64,000 bases of DNA from Tillandsia leiboldiana (GCA_029204045.2 CM055063.1:37295562-37359561); one strand, 5' to 3'. Counted from the stretch's first letter, positions 36,129 through 48,659 are shown. Notes: generated by a model from the sequence alone, not told the origin. Numbers and translations are program-made.

Positions 36129-38672
36129 CCTTGGGCCTCATTTTTTGAGGCTTTTCCCGAGTGTTTCTGCCTAGCTGCCCCTCACCAAAGTTCTTCCTCT
36201 TCCTCTTGTGCATCTTTCGGTGGAAGCTCAGAATTTTTGGAGACCGCGACGACGATGATTTCTGCATCGTAGTGCGGAGCGACGATTTACTATTGGAGGC
36301 CCATTTTCGTCACACTTCAGTCTGGGAGGTCTACAAAGCTACTCCGACGATATTTTTGGACGATTTCTGCGGCGACGGTTTCACGAGAGGTATATCTACA
36401 AATTTCGTGTTGGTTACTTTTTCCGGATTTGAGCTTTTATTGGGGTTTTGGGTATGTTTTTAACCCCCTTTGCGGCTGATGGACTGTTTGGACAGCACCT
36501 ACTTGTCGGATTTTTATCTCCGCATCCGGACATCGGAATTCGACGTTTAAGGGCTCTATCGACATCTAATCTTCGCGAGGATCGCCGTCATATTTTTAAT
36601 GGAATTTTTGGAGTTCGTTTTACAGGTGAAATTTTCACAGTAAAAGGACTGTTCACCGCAGAATTTGTAAACTTGGAATTTTGTGGAATTAAGTGTAACT
36701 TTGGGATGTATTTTGTACCCAGGATGTATTGAGCACTGCTACTGTACTGTTGGCTTGGTGGTTATACTGAGATATCTGTTTTCTGGGCTTTCTCAGCTGT
36801 GCGATTCTGGACAGTTAGCACGTTCAGGTGGGTGACTTTGCTTTCAAGATCTATGGACTGCGTGCTAATTCTTTGTGTGTAGGATCATGATGTTAGTAAT
36901 TGGACTAAAAAGCATATGGAAACTGAATGTTATTACTCTTGGTATCAGTTGATAAATCTTGTGATCTTATTGTGATTCCTACATCTTGTTAATTATTGAA
37001 ATCTTAGAACTTGACCTAGCACCCCCGTCATATGTATCATGTTCAACCAGACTGTAGAAAACTTCAACTTGGGCTAGGTTTCTTTTATTGCTCTAGACAT
37101 TTCCCACGTCACTGTTATACTTGTCATTCTGGACTTAGCTTTTCTCGCCCGGGTTGTGGGCTGGAGGTCGGGTGGTTGTGGGATGCATTTACAATCGTGT
37201 CTAGGGACCGAGTGGATTTGATAGCAGTCTGTAGATCAGATCTCTTTGGGAGAGTGATAGTAGTTGTAGATCTGGGTTCTTGGGAGCTGTCAAAGTGACA
37301 GTGAGTCTCAGTTGTGTAGAATCCAGCCTGTGAGTGAGACAGTTTTTTGTTGGTTTTAGCCGATCTTGTTGATCGAGGATTTGGATCATAGCCTGCATGA
37401 GCCACATTTGAGCTCGACAGAGATGCGCGGATACTTTACTCGGTGGGGTCGCGCCTCTCGAGTGCCACTCTGGAGTTGGGCCTGATACTTCTGTCGCGAC
37501 TTGTCGACGCATTGTCCCTCTGGCTGAGCCAGTTTTGGCAGTCATGGACGCCCTACGTAAGTCCGGTCCTCCGAGATGTAACGGCAGTAGGTAGGCGCAG
37601 GTTTGACTGGACCCAATGTGGCAGTCAGTTTAGATTGGGTGAGCTGAGTTGAGGGCTAGTTGTGGCATACTGTTCTTTCTGTTCCACTCCTTGAGCGTCT
37701 AGATAGAGGCATAGTAGCTGTAGACTTTACTTGTCCAGTTTTTCCTTACAGCACTGCATTGTTACTTTATGCCTCTAGTAGATTTAGTAGGTAGACCGTC
37801 TGGCTTGTTGGCGGCACCCACTGAGAACTACTGTGGGATGTAGTTCTCACACCCGTCGTGGTGTCTTCTCCCCAGGGACTTCTGCTCCGGTTCCTGCAGC
37901 TCCAGTTGCTGATCCAGTTCCTTCAGACCGAGGTAAGGGAGTCGCGAGATAGATCCCTTCCTGTCATTCTCAGAGTGAGAGTAGATGTACCCCCTTACTA
38001 CTTTTGAGTGTGTTATGTTGAGTGACTTTTGTAGTGAGGTATCGAGTTGTACCTTTCTTTCACTGCTGTTCAGAGAGACTCTTGTATTTGGTGAGGTTGG
38101 TTTGTATATTTTAGGGCTGTAGTTATATTATTTTATCTTTTATTTCAGCTTTTACTTTTTCAGCTCTGATATCTGCTCGGATAGATGATTCTTTTGCAGG
38201 TTAGTCGCTACGTCTATACGGGGCTTCCCGTATGGGCGGCGGTCTGTTGACGAGCCCGGGTCGCAGTTATGACCCCGGGGCGTGACACTTAGAGCCAATT
38301 GAACTCAATCAAACTCTAACACATATAATTAGAGTTTAATGTCGACTAGTCCTCAACACATATAATCGGGATCAAGTCAATTTCAAACCCAGCTGAATCC
38401 TGACATATATACTTAGGATTTGGCCAATCATTAGGATACGATTTATTCTATCCTTCTCATAAAGGTCTCTTAATCGAAGGTGCCCCAATCACACGGGGGT
38501 AATTAACAATAGATGCTTGCGTCTATTGGAAGTCATGGATCCGCAATACCTGATACCCATACACCCATCCACATATAAATATTCATTTGAATCGTGAATA
38601 CCATTCCACGGGAATCCCGAAAAAAAAAAAAAGGAACCGTGCGAGATGAGTCATTCATGATCGCAGACAAAA

Positions 38673-38690
38673 TGGCACGCCCGGTGGGAC
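38673..38690 (+). other. Primer-binding site of E
   Basis: TGGCACGCCCGGTGGGAC starts three bases after the LTR end. This form of PBS is seen in Tat-type plant elements. Element F has a near-identical one. Confidence 0.85.
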
Positions 38691-39236
38691 TTGACTTTTC
38701 CTTCCATCTTTGAAACCTTTAATATATATATATAAAAAAAAAAGAAAAAAGAAAAAAGAAAAAAAAAACGGTAAAGGTGAATCTTGATACTTACATCGAG
38801 AAAATAGCACCATCATATATGAACATTGCTGCTTTTACTGGGGCCATGATTACCTTTACTACCCTTTCCCAATAATGCACACAATATGGTCAATTCCTCG
38901 GCTGCAACATCGAAAAAATAATGTAATGGGGGCATACCCAATCCTCTTCACCAACCCGTAGGTGAAAAGCTCACCTACTCACCTATATCCAAAAAGATGG
39001 TGTTCAAAGGCAATATCGTATTTTCGAAGAACCAGCCAAAAAAAATCGTCGGTATTTGATAGGCTGATATTTTTTGGTGGCACGACCGTTATAATCTCTC
39101 CAACCGGTGCTTCCTTTAAGAGGAGTAATCGCCACCGACTCAACCGAGAAAAAGTTACCAGGGGGTTCGTGAAAAAAAAAATGCGATCATTATTGTTTTT
39201 ATGGTCAAAATGTATCAATTAGAAATTTGAAGGAAA

Positions 39237-41112
39237 TGTCACAAAAAAAATGAAAAAAAAAACAAAAACAAAAACAAAAAAAAAGAGAAAAAACGAGAAA
39301 AAAAAAAAAGAAAAAAAAATAAGAAAAAAAAAACAAAACAAAACAAAAAAGGCAAAAAAAAAAAGAAAAAAAAAAGAAAAAAAATCTCAAAAAAAAACAA
39401 CAAAAAAAAGAGAAAAAAAAACAAAAAGAAAATGCAACGAAAAAAAAAAAAAAAAAATCATTCCCGGCTGTGGTATAACCCCACAGGCAAAAATGGGATC
39501 CCTGCTGTGAGAATACACAATCCGAACTCACAGGCAAAAGTTAGGGGAAGACATCGAGTGAAAACCCATGGGCCCCCGATTGCCACCAAAAATATATTTT
39601 TTTCAAAACAAATCCATATTTTTCAATAAACTCATATTTTTCAAAATAAACCAAAATAAACCCATAATTTTTTTAACTAAAAAAAATTTTTCTTAGGGTC
39701 GGTTATATAGCAATTTTGTTTGCTCATCGAGACAAAATACACTCGTATTTTTCAATACAAAAAAAAACAAAAAAACAAAACAAAAAAAAAGGAAAAAAAA
39801 AGAGAAAAGAATAAAAAAAAGGAAAAAAAAAAGAGAAAAAAAAAAGAAAAAAAAAGAAAAAACATTCCCGGCTGTGGTATTACCCCACAGGCAAAAATGG
39901 GATCCCCGCTGTGAGAATACGCAATTCGAACTCACAAACAAAAGGTAGGGAGAGGCATCGGGTGAAAACCCATGGGCGCCCGATAGCCACCAAAAATATA
40001 TTTTTCTTTCAAAACAAACCCATATTTTTTAATAAACCCATATTTTTCAAAATAAACCAAAATAAACCCATATTTTTTTTAAAACTAAAAAATAATTTTC
40101 TTTCAAACATATTTTTGTCTACGACGGAATGCTAACTGATCTTAGGGTCGGTTATGTACAACAATTTTGTTTGCTCATCGAGACAAAATATACTCGTATT
40201 TTTCAATACAAAAAAAAAAATCTCAAAAAAAAAAAAACCAAAAAAAGAGAAAAAAAGAAAAAAAGGATAAAAAAAAAAAGAAAAAAAAAAGAAAAAATAA
40301 ATAAAAGAAAAAAAAAACATTCCCGATTGTGGTATAACCCCACAGGCAAAAATGGGATCCCCGCTATGAGAATACACAATTCGAACTCACAGGCAAAAGT
40401 TAAGGGAAGGTATCGGGTGAAAACCCATGTGGGCGCCCGATTGCCACCAAAAATATATTTTTCTTTCAAAACAAACCCATATTTTTCAATAAACCCATAT
40501 TTTTCGAAATAAACCAAAATAAATCCATATTTTTCAATACTTAAAAATATTTTTTTTTTCAAACATATTTTGTCTACGACGGAATTCTAACTCACCTTAG
40601 GGTCGGTTATACGCAACAATTTCGATTGCTTCCTGAGACAAAATAAACTCATATATTTCAATACAAAAAAAAAGGAAAAAAAAAGAAAAAAAAAAACCCT
40701 CAAAAAAAAAAAAAGAAAATAAAATCCTGGCTGTGGTATAACCCCACAGGCAAAAATGGGATCCCCGCTGTGAGAATACACAATTCGAACTCACAGTCAA
40801 AAGTTAGGGGAAGGCATCGGGTGAAAACCCATGTGGGCGTCCGATTGCCACCAAACCATATTTTACCAATGACGGAATGCTAACTCACCTTAGGGTCAGT
40901 TATGCGCAACAATTTCGATTGCTTCTCGAGGCAAAATAAACTCATATTTTTCAATACCCAAAATATAATTTCTCAGTTATGCATGATAATTTTGATTATT
41001 CAAAAAAAAAAAAAAAATCTCGGTTATAACCCCGCAGGCAAAACTGGGATTCCGCTGTGAAGAAAACAAAAAAAAAAAAATTCAGTCACACTGGCAAAAA
41101 TTAAAGAAAACT
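39237..41112. repeat. ~0.4-kb tandem units with long poly-A tracts
   Basis: Each unit has a long A-rich run, TTCCCGGCTGTGGTATAACC, CACAGGCAAAAATGGGATCC, a CACAATTCGAACTCACA segment, GGTGAAAACCCATG, CCACCAAAAATATATTTTT, ATAAACCCATATTTTT words, and CTTAGGGTCGGTTAT before the next A run. Unit starts are near 39463, 39865, 40319, 40728 and 41021, the last truncated. Lysine- or phenylalanine-rich frames here are poly-A artefacts. Confidence 0.9.
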
Positions 41113-42079
41113 AACTAGGAATCTATATTCAAATAGACCGCCATGTCACTAAACTGAGCGACCAATATCCATATAGACCGCCATGTCACTAAACTGAGCA
41201 ACCCATATTCATATAGACCGCCATGTCACTAAACTGAGCAACACACATCAAATAGACCGCCATGTCACTAAACTGAGCAACCCATATTCATATAGACCGC
41301 CATGTCACTAAACTGAGCAACACATATCAAATAGACCGCCATGTCACTAAACTGAGCAACCCATATTCATATCGACCGCCATGTCAATAAACTGAGCAAC
41401 GCATATCATATCGATCGCCATGTCACTAAACTGAGTAACCCATACTCATATCGACCGACATGTCACTAAACTGAGTAACCCATACTCATATAGACCGCCA
41501 TGTCACTAAACTGAGCAACACACATCAAATAGACCGCCATGTCACTAAACTGAGCGACCTACATTCATATCGACCGCATGTCACTAAACTGAGCGACCTA
41601 TATTCATATCCACCCCCATGTCACTAAACTGAGTAACCCATACTTATATCGACCGCCATGTCACTAAACTGAGTAACCCATACTCATATAGACCGCCATG
41701 TCACTAAACTGAGCAACACACATCAAATAGACCGCCATGTCACTAAACTGAGCGACCTATATTCATATCGACCGCCATGTCACTAAACTGAGCAACCCAT
41801 ATTCATATCGACCGCCATGTTACTAAACTGAGTAACCCATACTCATATCGACCGCCATGTCAATAAACTGAGCAACGCATATCATATCGACCGCCATGTC
41901 ACTAAACTGAGTAACCCATACTCATATCGACCGCCATGTCACTAAACTAATTAACCCATACTCATATAGACCGCCATGTCACTAAACTGAGCAACACACA
42001 TCAAATAGACCGCCATGTCACTAAACTGAGCGACCTATATTCATATCGACCGCCATGTCACTAAACTGAGCAACCCATA
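41113..42079. repeat. 39-40-bp tandem array in E (about 24 copies)
   Basis: The unit is GACCGCCATGTCACTAAACT then GAGCAACCCATATTCATAT. Variants with GCAACACACATCAAAT recur at intervals, so short higher-order groups exist. D2 inserted in it with TSD CCATA; the array resumes at 46829-46945. It is a relative of the 9950-10745 array. Confidence 0.95.
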
Positions 42080-42947
42080 TGTAATGTACCAGATGTGGTA
42101 TATAAATAAATGTAAATAAAAATGGTATGAAATATTATTGTTATTGAGTTTAGAAAAGTAAAGGATGACCTGGGAATGAATTGGGCCCAAATCGGGATTA
42201 AAATAAGAGATCTAGAGTCTTATATGAAAAAGTGGGCGCAGATTGTAAGCGGAAAAATTCACAGTGTCAGAAAGTTCCGAGAAAAAATTGCGGGAGCTTC
42301 GTAAATATGTTTTAAGGCCACAGTAAAAGTTTCGCGTTGATCGGATGCCCGGATAGTGAGAATGGGGCCCGTCAGCGATTGTGAATACAGTAGGGCTTTT
42401 GGTGACCCAGAGGTGGTCCAAAACTGAAAATTTAAAGTACCATGAGGTAAATCAAGTTAAACTGTGCCTGCCCGTCAAATTTGAGAAAAAACGGGCGAGA
42501 AACGGGCGAAAACGGACAAAAACGGGCGAAACTAGGCTTGGGCCCAAGTTTCGGGCGCCCGAAAGTTGGTTCCGGGCGCTCGAAAGTTGGTTCCGGGCGC
42601 CCGGAAAGTACTGTAGCAAACCGGATTTTTGGGCTGCAGCGAATCGGGCTGCACTGTAGCGAACCCGGTTCACTGTAGCAGCCCGATCCAGACCGAGGAG
42701 CGCCCGAAAGTTATAGTAGCGCGCCCGAATCCCGAGGCAGTGGCGCGGATCCCGAGGCAGTGGTGCGGATCCTGAGGCAGTGGCACGAATCCCGAGGCAG
42801 TGGCATGAATCCCGAGGTAGTGGCACGGATCCCGGGGCAGTGGCACTGATCCCGAGGCAGTTGGCGTGAATCCTGAGGCACGGGCCCGAATCCCGAGTCA
42901 TGGCAAGCGCGCGCGGCTCGAGGCGCGCGGGGGTAGGTGGGGGACGC

Positions 42948-43190
42948 CACGTGGCGTCTCCCCATTGGTCGTGGCGACCGAGGGCGCAGCCGTGCGCGGG
43001 GAACGTGCGCGGGCACTGGCGCGGCGTCAGCGGGCTGGGCCATGTGTCGGCCTCCCATTCGCAGGTCAGCGCGACGCGATGCGTGACGCGACGCGACGCA
43101 GCTACCGCGGGCGCGAGTGCGGTCCACGTGGCAGCCTCTGATTGGCTGCCACTGGTCCGTGGGTGCGGTGCATGGGTCTAGGGCCACGTG
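42948..43190. promoter_or_regulatory. G-box plus CCAAT modules in LTR D2
   Basis: CACGTG at 42948, 43125 and 43185, each followed by ATTGG or GTTGG about 10-15 bases on (for example CCACGTGGCAGCC then CTGATTGGCTGCC). A decayed CATGTG copy lies near 43050. D1 retains one exact CACGTG at 27657. The layout matches the module in LTR G. Confidence 0.65.
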
Positions 43191-43664
43191 TCGCCTCCTG
43201 GTTGGCCACCGCGTGTGACGTGGAGCCACGCTGGCGCGGCGTGGACGCGTGGACCAGGGGGGGCTGGTTACTGTAGCAGCCCGAATCCAATTCGGGCGCC
43301 CGAAAGGTGCGCCCGAATTCGGGTTTCCGGCCTATATGGGCCCGAATGGCCCCATTTCTCCCTCTTTTTCCCTTTTTGCTCCAAGCCGAGCGTACCAGGA
43401 GGGGAGAGGGGCGATTCCGAGGGGGGATTTCAAGGACGCGCGAGCGCGCCGTGGACCCCGTGGAGTGCGCAAGGTGTTCCAAGGAGTCGAATGGACGGCG
43501 CGACGTTATCGAGGTAGGTCCCGTATGTCATTTTGCGGTACTTTTGGCACAGTTTTGTGGGTTCCTTTTGGATTTTGGATTTGACCCCATGCCATTGTGC
43601 GTGATAGGGACCGAGTTTTACTGTGTCGTTTTGCTGCGCGGAGTATCGGCGGGCGTTTTGGCTC

Positions 43665-44312
43665 GCACCGTTTTGCGTGCAAGCTTGTGGAAGACATGCA
43701 CCGCTTTGCGTGCGGACTCGACGAACATGCGCTGTTTTGGGCGCAAACTCGAATAGCGTGCAAGCAACGTTGAAAAAGGAACGTGCACTGTTTTACGTGC
43801 AAATCTGAGGTACGTGCTCCGTTTTGCGTGCAGATTGGATTAACGTGCACCGTTTTGCGTGCAGACTCTAATATTGCTCATCGTTTTGCGTGCAGGGTTA
43901 GAAGAATGCGCACCATTTTGCGTGCAACCCTACAAAAAGGCGTGCATCGTTTTGCGTGCAGATTTGAGGTACGTGCACCGTTTCGCGTGCAGGTTGAGTT
44001 GTCGCGCACCGTTTTGCGTGCCATCTTTAATGTTATGCATCGTTTCTCGTACTGGGCTAGAAAAATGTGCACCGTTTTGCGTGCAACCTTAAAGAAAAAT
44101 GTGCACCGTTTTACGTGCAAACCCGAGGTACGTGCACTATTTTGCATGTAGATTGAATTAACGCGCATCGTTTTGCGTGCAGGCTGAAATAGCGTGCACC
44201 GTTTTGTGTGCGGGTTTTAATAACGTGCACCGTTTTACGTGCAGGTTTGGGGGACGTGCACCATTTTGCGTACGAACTCGAGGGAGGTGCACCGTTTTGC
44301 GTGCAAGCTCGA
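43665..44312. repeat. TGCAC/GTGCA inverted-motif array in D2
   Basis: About 17-20 units of GTGCACCGTTTTGCGTGCA and variants at roughly 30-40 bp. It is the counterpart of 26589-26992 with more copies. The frame 43783-44151 that reads through it is a by-product. Confidence 0.88.
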
Positions 44313-46828
44313 GGAAATGAGAGGAATCGCACGGAGACCAATTGCAAGTGTCTACAAGCAATTGGGTACACCACAAGGTGGGGGATTCTGCCGAAATTGG
44401 GTGACCTCTCCCCTTGCTCCTTTGCTTTTCGATCCAGAAGCATGATAGTAGCCTGTTAGAGGCGTTAGGGAATCATGATAATAGTGGCATGCGTAGAAGA
44501 TAAATATTATTTATGATTGATATGGAAATAATTGCATGCGTAGAAATAGACAATTATTTATTGTTATGATCATGTTAGGGTGTAACCCTAGGAACCATGT
44601 GAAAGCATAAGGGAAAAGAAATGCATGATGGCAGTGAGACTTAGGAGAAAACCTAGATTTAGGTTTAACGAGTGGCATGATGACCTAGGAGTTAAACCTA
44701 GATGAATGAGTGACATTATCTTAGAAAATAACCTAAGGTTGAGAATAGAGTATTCAACATAGAGTCAGGGAACTCTAGGTTAAACAGGTTGTGGAACTTA
44801 GGTAAAGGAACCTAAGGTGAACTAGTGGAGTTAAACTCTAGTGATGAAATAGAGTTAGTGCAACCCTAAGATAAACATGGAACAGAAAAATAGAGTTAGT
44901 ATAACTCTAGGATTCAGTGAGGAATCAAGAAAAGGGGGATTAGATCCCAAGGTTAAAGAATTAAACAAATATAACCTTAGAAAGTCAGAGGGCGTCTGGA
45001 CAATTATTTTAACTTCAATCTGAGTTAAATAAAGGAAAGGGAAAATGGGAAATAGAGTTAATAAACTCTAAGTTAGATAAAATTGAAAGTGACTAGTGTC
45101 CTTGTGACATAGTGTAACTTTAAAGGTAATTGAAACATAGGGTTGTGAATTGAGAACAAGTAAAAGAAAAGTTTTAAAAGGGGCTAGGAAACTAAAGATA
45201 TTGCCAAGTGGCAAAATAAGTGTAAATGTAAATGAACAAGATGTTCAAACTTAAATTGGTGTCAGAGACACCCAAATTATCCTAGAGTAAAGAACTTAGG
45301 ATAATAGAGATAAAGCTTAAGAGAAAGCCAAAAGTGGCCAGTAAGCAAGACAAACAAATTGCTCAAGAGAGAGCTAAAAGTGGTTAATAAGCAAGACAAG
45401 CAAATTGCTCAAGAGAGAGCTAAAAGTGGTTAATAAGCAAGACAAGCAAATTGCTTAAGATAAAGAGAAAAGTAAAAGAGAAGCATTGAGGCATGAATGC
45501 TAACGGGAGGGTTGAGCATATGTCACTCCCGGGTAGACGAGTGCCAAGGTGCCTTAAACTCATCTGAACCTAAAGTGCAAAGAAAATGTTTAAAGAAAGA
45601 GAATATAAATGACGCATTCGAATTTGAGACTCGTCAAGTGGAGTAGGACTCCCTGGGCAGTGACCCGTCGGGCGTGGTACTTTCGAAAGGCTAAAAGTGA
45701 AAGTAAAGAGCTAAATGCTTAAAGGAAAGCGAAAGAGATTGCCAGTGGCAAAGGGAGCTATAAGCTCAAATAAGAAAGAAAAGCAAGTGTTTAAAAGCAA
45801 AGAGGCTAAGTACTAAAGTAAAAAAAAAAAAAAAAAAAAAAAAGAAAAGAGAAAGAAAAGAAAAGAAAGAAAATATAAAGATAAAACGGGCGTACCTACG
45901 GGGGTGAAACGTAGCCCTTATTGGAGTTGTAGGCAGTGTCCCTCTCCCGGGCAGTGACCCGTCTGGCACGTTTCTCCCGTAGGACGGGGTAACACTTGCG
46001 GGTGTTATCGGCAACCTTAGAAATCTTATCTTGTGGTAGCATGACTATCGGGCTGGGGCCCGTTGGATAAAAATTTCTGAGGGTTAACTTGAACTAAAGC
46101 ACCAGAATGTAAAAAATAAAGAGAAATAGAGAGGCCAAGGCGGCCGGGTTAGTTTAACCCCGTATACAGCGGCATAGTGGCCGAGTTGGTGCATAGTAGC
46201 CTGGTATGGCAGGATAGAGTAGCGTTGGATTGATGATGATACACAAATAGTGTAGTGACCCATTATATCAGCATTTTGGATATTGAGGATTTTAGTTTCC
46301 TAGCATTCTATTATTATTGCTTCCATTGGACCAAGTGGTGTAGGACACTTTTTCTCGGTGGTTGAACCCACTGGGAACTTTAAGTAGTTCTCACACCCTC
46401 GGGTGACCATTTTTCCAGGTTCAGATGCAGACAGCGAGGCATACGACAGGGGCAAGGGCCCAGCAGCATAGAGACCTAGAGGGTCTAACAGAGGTACCCT
46501 TTTTATATTTCTTGAGTGAACCTTGTATGGTGAGGAGATTATGTAAAAAGAATTGTAATAATTTTAATTCCAAGTTCAGTAATGTAAAGTGTAATAAATT
46601 TATTTATGGTTCACTCTTGTATGCTTTCATTTCCGCTTTAACTGTTTGTTATTGAATGAAAGTTTTAAATTAGTAGTGATTTTTAGTACTCTGATATTGA
46701 GCTTCCGCATACACTTGTTGTATTATTATGAATGTTACCGTTCCTTTCGGATAGTGAAGGGTCATACCCGATTGGCGGGTCTGTTGGCGTGCCCGAACTG
46801 ACCAAATTGGCGGACTCGGGACGTGACA

Positions 46829-46945
46829 CCATATTCATATCGGCCGCCATGTCACTAAACTGAGCAACCCATATTCATATCGACCGCCATGTCAATAAAC
46901 TGAGCAACGCATATCATATTGACCGCCATGTCATTAAACTGAGAA
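46829..46945. repeat. Remainder of the E internal tandem array
   Basis: Three further copies of the 39-40-bp unit on the right side of solo LTR D2, starting with the TSD copy CCATA. Confidence 0.92.
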
Positions 46946-47056
46946 ATTAAATTGGATGCGTACAAAAAAAAATGGAAAAAAATATTTGGGAAAAAAAATG
47001 AATAGAAAAAATAATTGAACGTGCATCTTTTCACCATACTCGTGCCTTATACAACG

Positions 47057-47069
47057 AAAAGATGGGGGG
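47057..47069 (+). other. Polypurine tract of E
   Basis: AAAAGATGGGGGG lies five bases before the TGTTGGCG start of the 3' LTR (47075). It would prime plus-strand synthesis. Confidence 0.8.
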
Positions 47070-48352
47070 CATTTTGTTGGCGTAAAAAAAAAAAAATAAA
47101 TAAATAAGGGGAAAGATTATGATTGGTCCATAATATCGATTTGTCTATATATTTCTAATAAGCCCTGTATAAGTCCAAAATTTTTAACATATTAATAATT
47201 TGGGTCCAACAAATTTTACTGCAAATTCAATCCCTTATTAGGCCATTTGTGAATACAAGCTTAGGCCATTTGTGAACACAAGCTTATGGGTTTCATCAAA
47301 GCTCCGTCGATTTTTTTTAGTCTACCAAATTAGTCGGATCCTATTTTTTTCTGCCCAGCGGACCTTACATTATAGTAAACTTCTTGTTTAAAGATTTAAT
47401 TTCAAAAATTATGTTCAAATTAAATTTTGAATTTTGAATTTCAAATTTTGAACCAAATTTCAAAATATCTCTCAAATGCCACATATACTCAAATTTAAAA
47501 TTTGAATTCAACTGAAATCCCTCAATAATATTTTATCTCAAAATATCTCTCAAACGTCACCTATACTTTAATTGAATTTTGAATTCAGCCGAAATCCTTC
47601 ATCCATCAATCACTTCAAAATATCTCTCAACTGACTTATCCAAACTCATATTTGAAATTCAAATCTCCAACCAAATTTCAAAATATCTCTCAGACTCCTA
47701 TTTCATTCGAAATTCAAATTTCCAACCCAATTTCGAAATATCTTTCAACCGATTTATCCAAACTTACCCATATCCTATTAATTTGGAATTCAATTTTGAA
47801 TTTTTGAATCCAAACAAATTCTCTCGTTCGAAATTTGAACCGCTCAATTTTGAAATTTAAACATAACAACATATTCAATTTTGAAATTTGAAATTTAAAA
47901 TTTAAAACCACACTTTCTCAAATTTGAACATAACCGTTTGATTTTTGAACATATTTTTCCCAACGTATTGAAATTCGAACATAACTATTCAATTTTGAAA
48001 TTTGAACATATTCAAATTTGAAATTTGAAATTTAAAATTTGAATATATATAACCATACTCCCTCAACATATTGAAATTTGAACATAACCGTTCAATTTTG
48101 AAATTTGAACATATTCAATTTTAAAATTTGAACATATCTTTTTAATTTTAAAATTTAATTTTGAAATTTGAAATTTAAAATTTGAAATTAGAATATAATA
48201 ATTTCCTCAACGTATTCAAATTTAAACCTCGTCTTTTCCTCAACGAACTCATATTCCCACGCACGTCTTTCCCTCAACAAACCAACATTTCCTCACCAAT
48301 CCCTTAACAAATCCTAACAAACCCAACGCGACGTCTCTCTCCCACTCCCCAT

Positions 48353-48361
48353 TATAAATAG
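48353..48361 (+). promoter_or_regulatory. TATA box of the E 3' LTR
   Basis: TATAAATAG, same context as 32444-32452. Transcription from this copy would read out towards element F and 51850 onward. Confidence 0.6.
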
Positions 48362-48659
48362 AGAAAATAGAAAGAAGAAAAGGGGGATTTTTATCTGAAG
48401 GAGAACAGCAAAGCCCACTGCAAAAAAAAAAAAAAAAAAAAAAACTTCCTCCCAAATTCCACCCCATATCGTATATTCCCCCAACGCAATATTTCACAAA
48501 AAAATAAAAAACCTCCCCAATTCTCTAATACGCCGTACGTTCCCAATTCCCCAATTACAGCTTCGACTTCTCACGACATCGTACAGCTCCAATTCCCTTA
48601 TCTTCGACTTCCCCGCCACCTCACCATCTCGTATCGTATCTTCTCAGGCGTACTCTCTC

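Larger units (their letters stand above)
35157..38287 (+). mobile_element. Solo LTR G (3.1 kb), TSD CTTAG
   Basis: It begins TGTAGTGGCCCTGG at 35157 and ends CCCCGGGGCGTGACA at 38287. CTTAG is duplicated at 35152-35156 and 38288-38292. The 3' LTR of E shows the empty site near 51470 (TACTTAGAGCC). Its 3' half matches X1 and X2. Its 5' half carries six G-boxes (35565-35980) and a GC-rich segment, then a perfect 16-bp palindrome at 36113-36128. No internal region is present. Short frames match nothing known. Confidence 0.96.
31218..38669 (+). mobile_element. 5' LTR of element E, split by solo LTR G
   Basis: It begins TGTTGGCGTAAAA at 31218 and ends CGCAGACA at 38669, just before the PBS. Without G and one TSD copy it is about 4.3 kb. 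It matches the 3' LTR (47075-51850) throughout. In order it holds AT-rich AAATTTGAAATTT words (31540-32290), a TATA box (32444), six ~118-bp units (32754-33526), a TCTTCGGATCCC-rich stretch (33530-33900), a 24-bp array (34066-34530) and a hairpin array (34698-35017, continuing at 38311). The 5-bp flank is GCTAG (31213-31217), against GCTGG after the 3' LTR. Confidence 0.93.
42080..46828 (+). mobile_element. Solo LTR D2 (4.7 kb), TSD CCATA
   Basis: It starts TGTAATGTACCAGATG at 42080 and ends CTCGGGACGTGACA at 46828. CCATA flanks it at 42075-42079 and 46829-46833. It is the same family as D1, which lies in the opposite orientation. It contains short repeats around CGAGGCAGTGGCACGGATCC (42720-42900), three G-boxes (42948, 43125, 43185), the TGCAC array (43665-44312), AT-rich hairpins (44600-45000) and the terminal hairpin (46373-46392). 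No gag or pol is present. Confidence 0.96.
38670..47074 (+). mobile_element. Internal region of element E, non-coding
   Basis: This is the space between PBS and PPT of E. Without D2 and one TSD copy it is about 3.65 kb. It contains about 0.55 kb of A-rich unique sequence, 4-5 copies of a ~0.4 kb unit (39237-41112), and a 39-40-bp array (41113-42079 and 46829-46945). No gag or pol motif was found in any frame. With LTRs, PBS and PPT present but no proteins, E fits a large retrotransposon derivative mobilised by another element's enzymes. Confidence 0.85.

Noticed and set aside
39250..40378. Lys-rich and Phe-rich frames
   Set aside because: Poly-A runs give Lys on one strand and Phe on the other; no protein family and no fixed unit length.
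43783..44151. Cys/Arg-rich frames across the TGCAC arrays (also 26456-26837)
   Set aside because: Several phases on both strands are open over the array, and the two copies encode different repeats.
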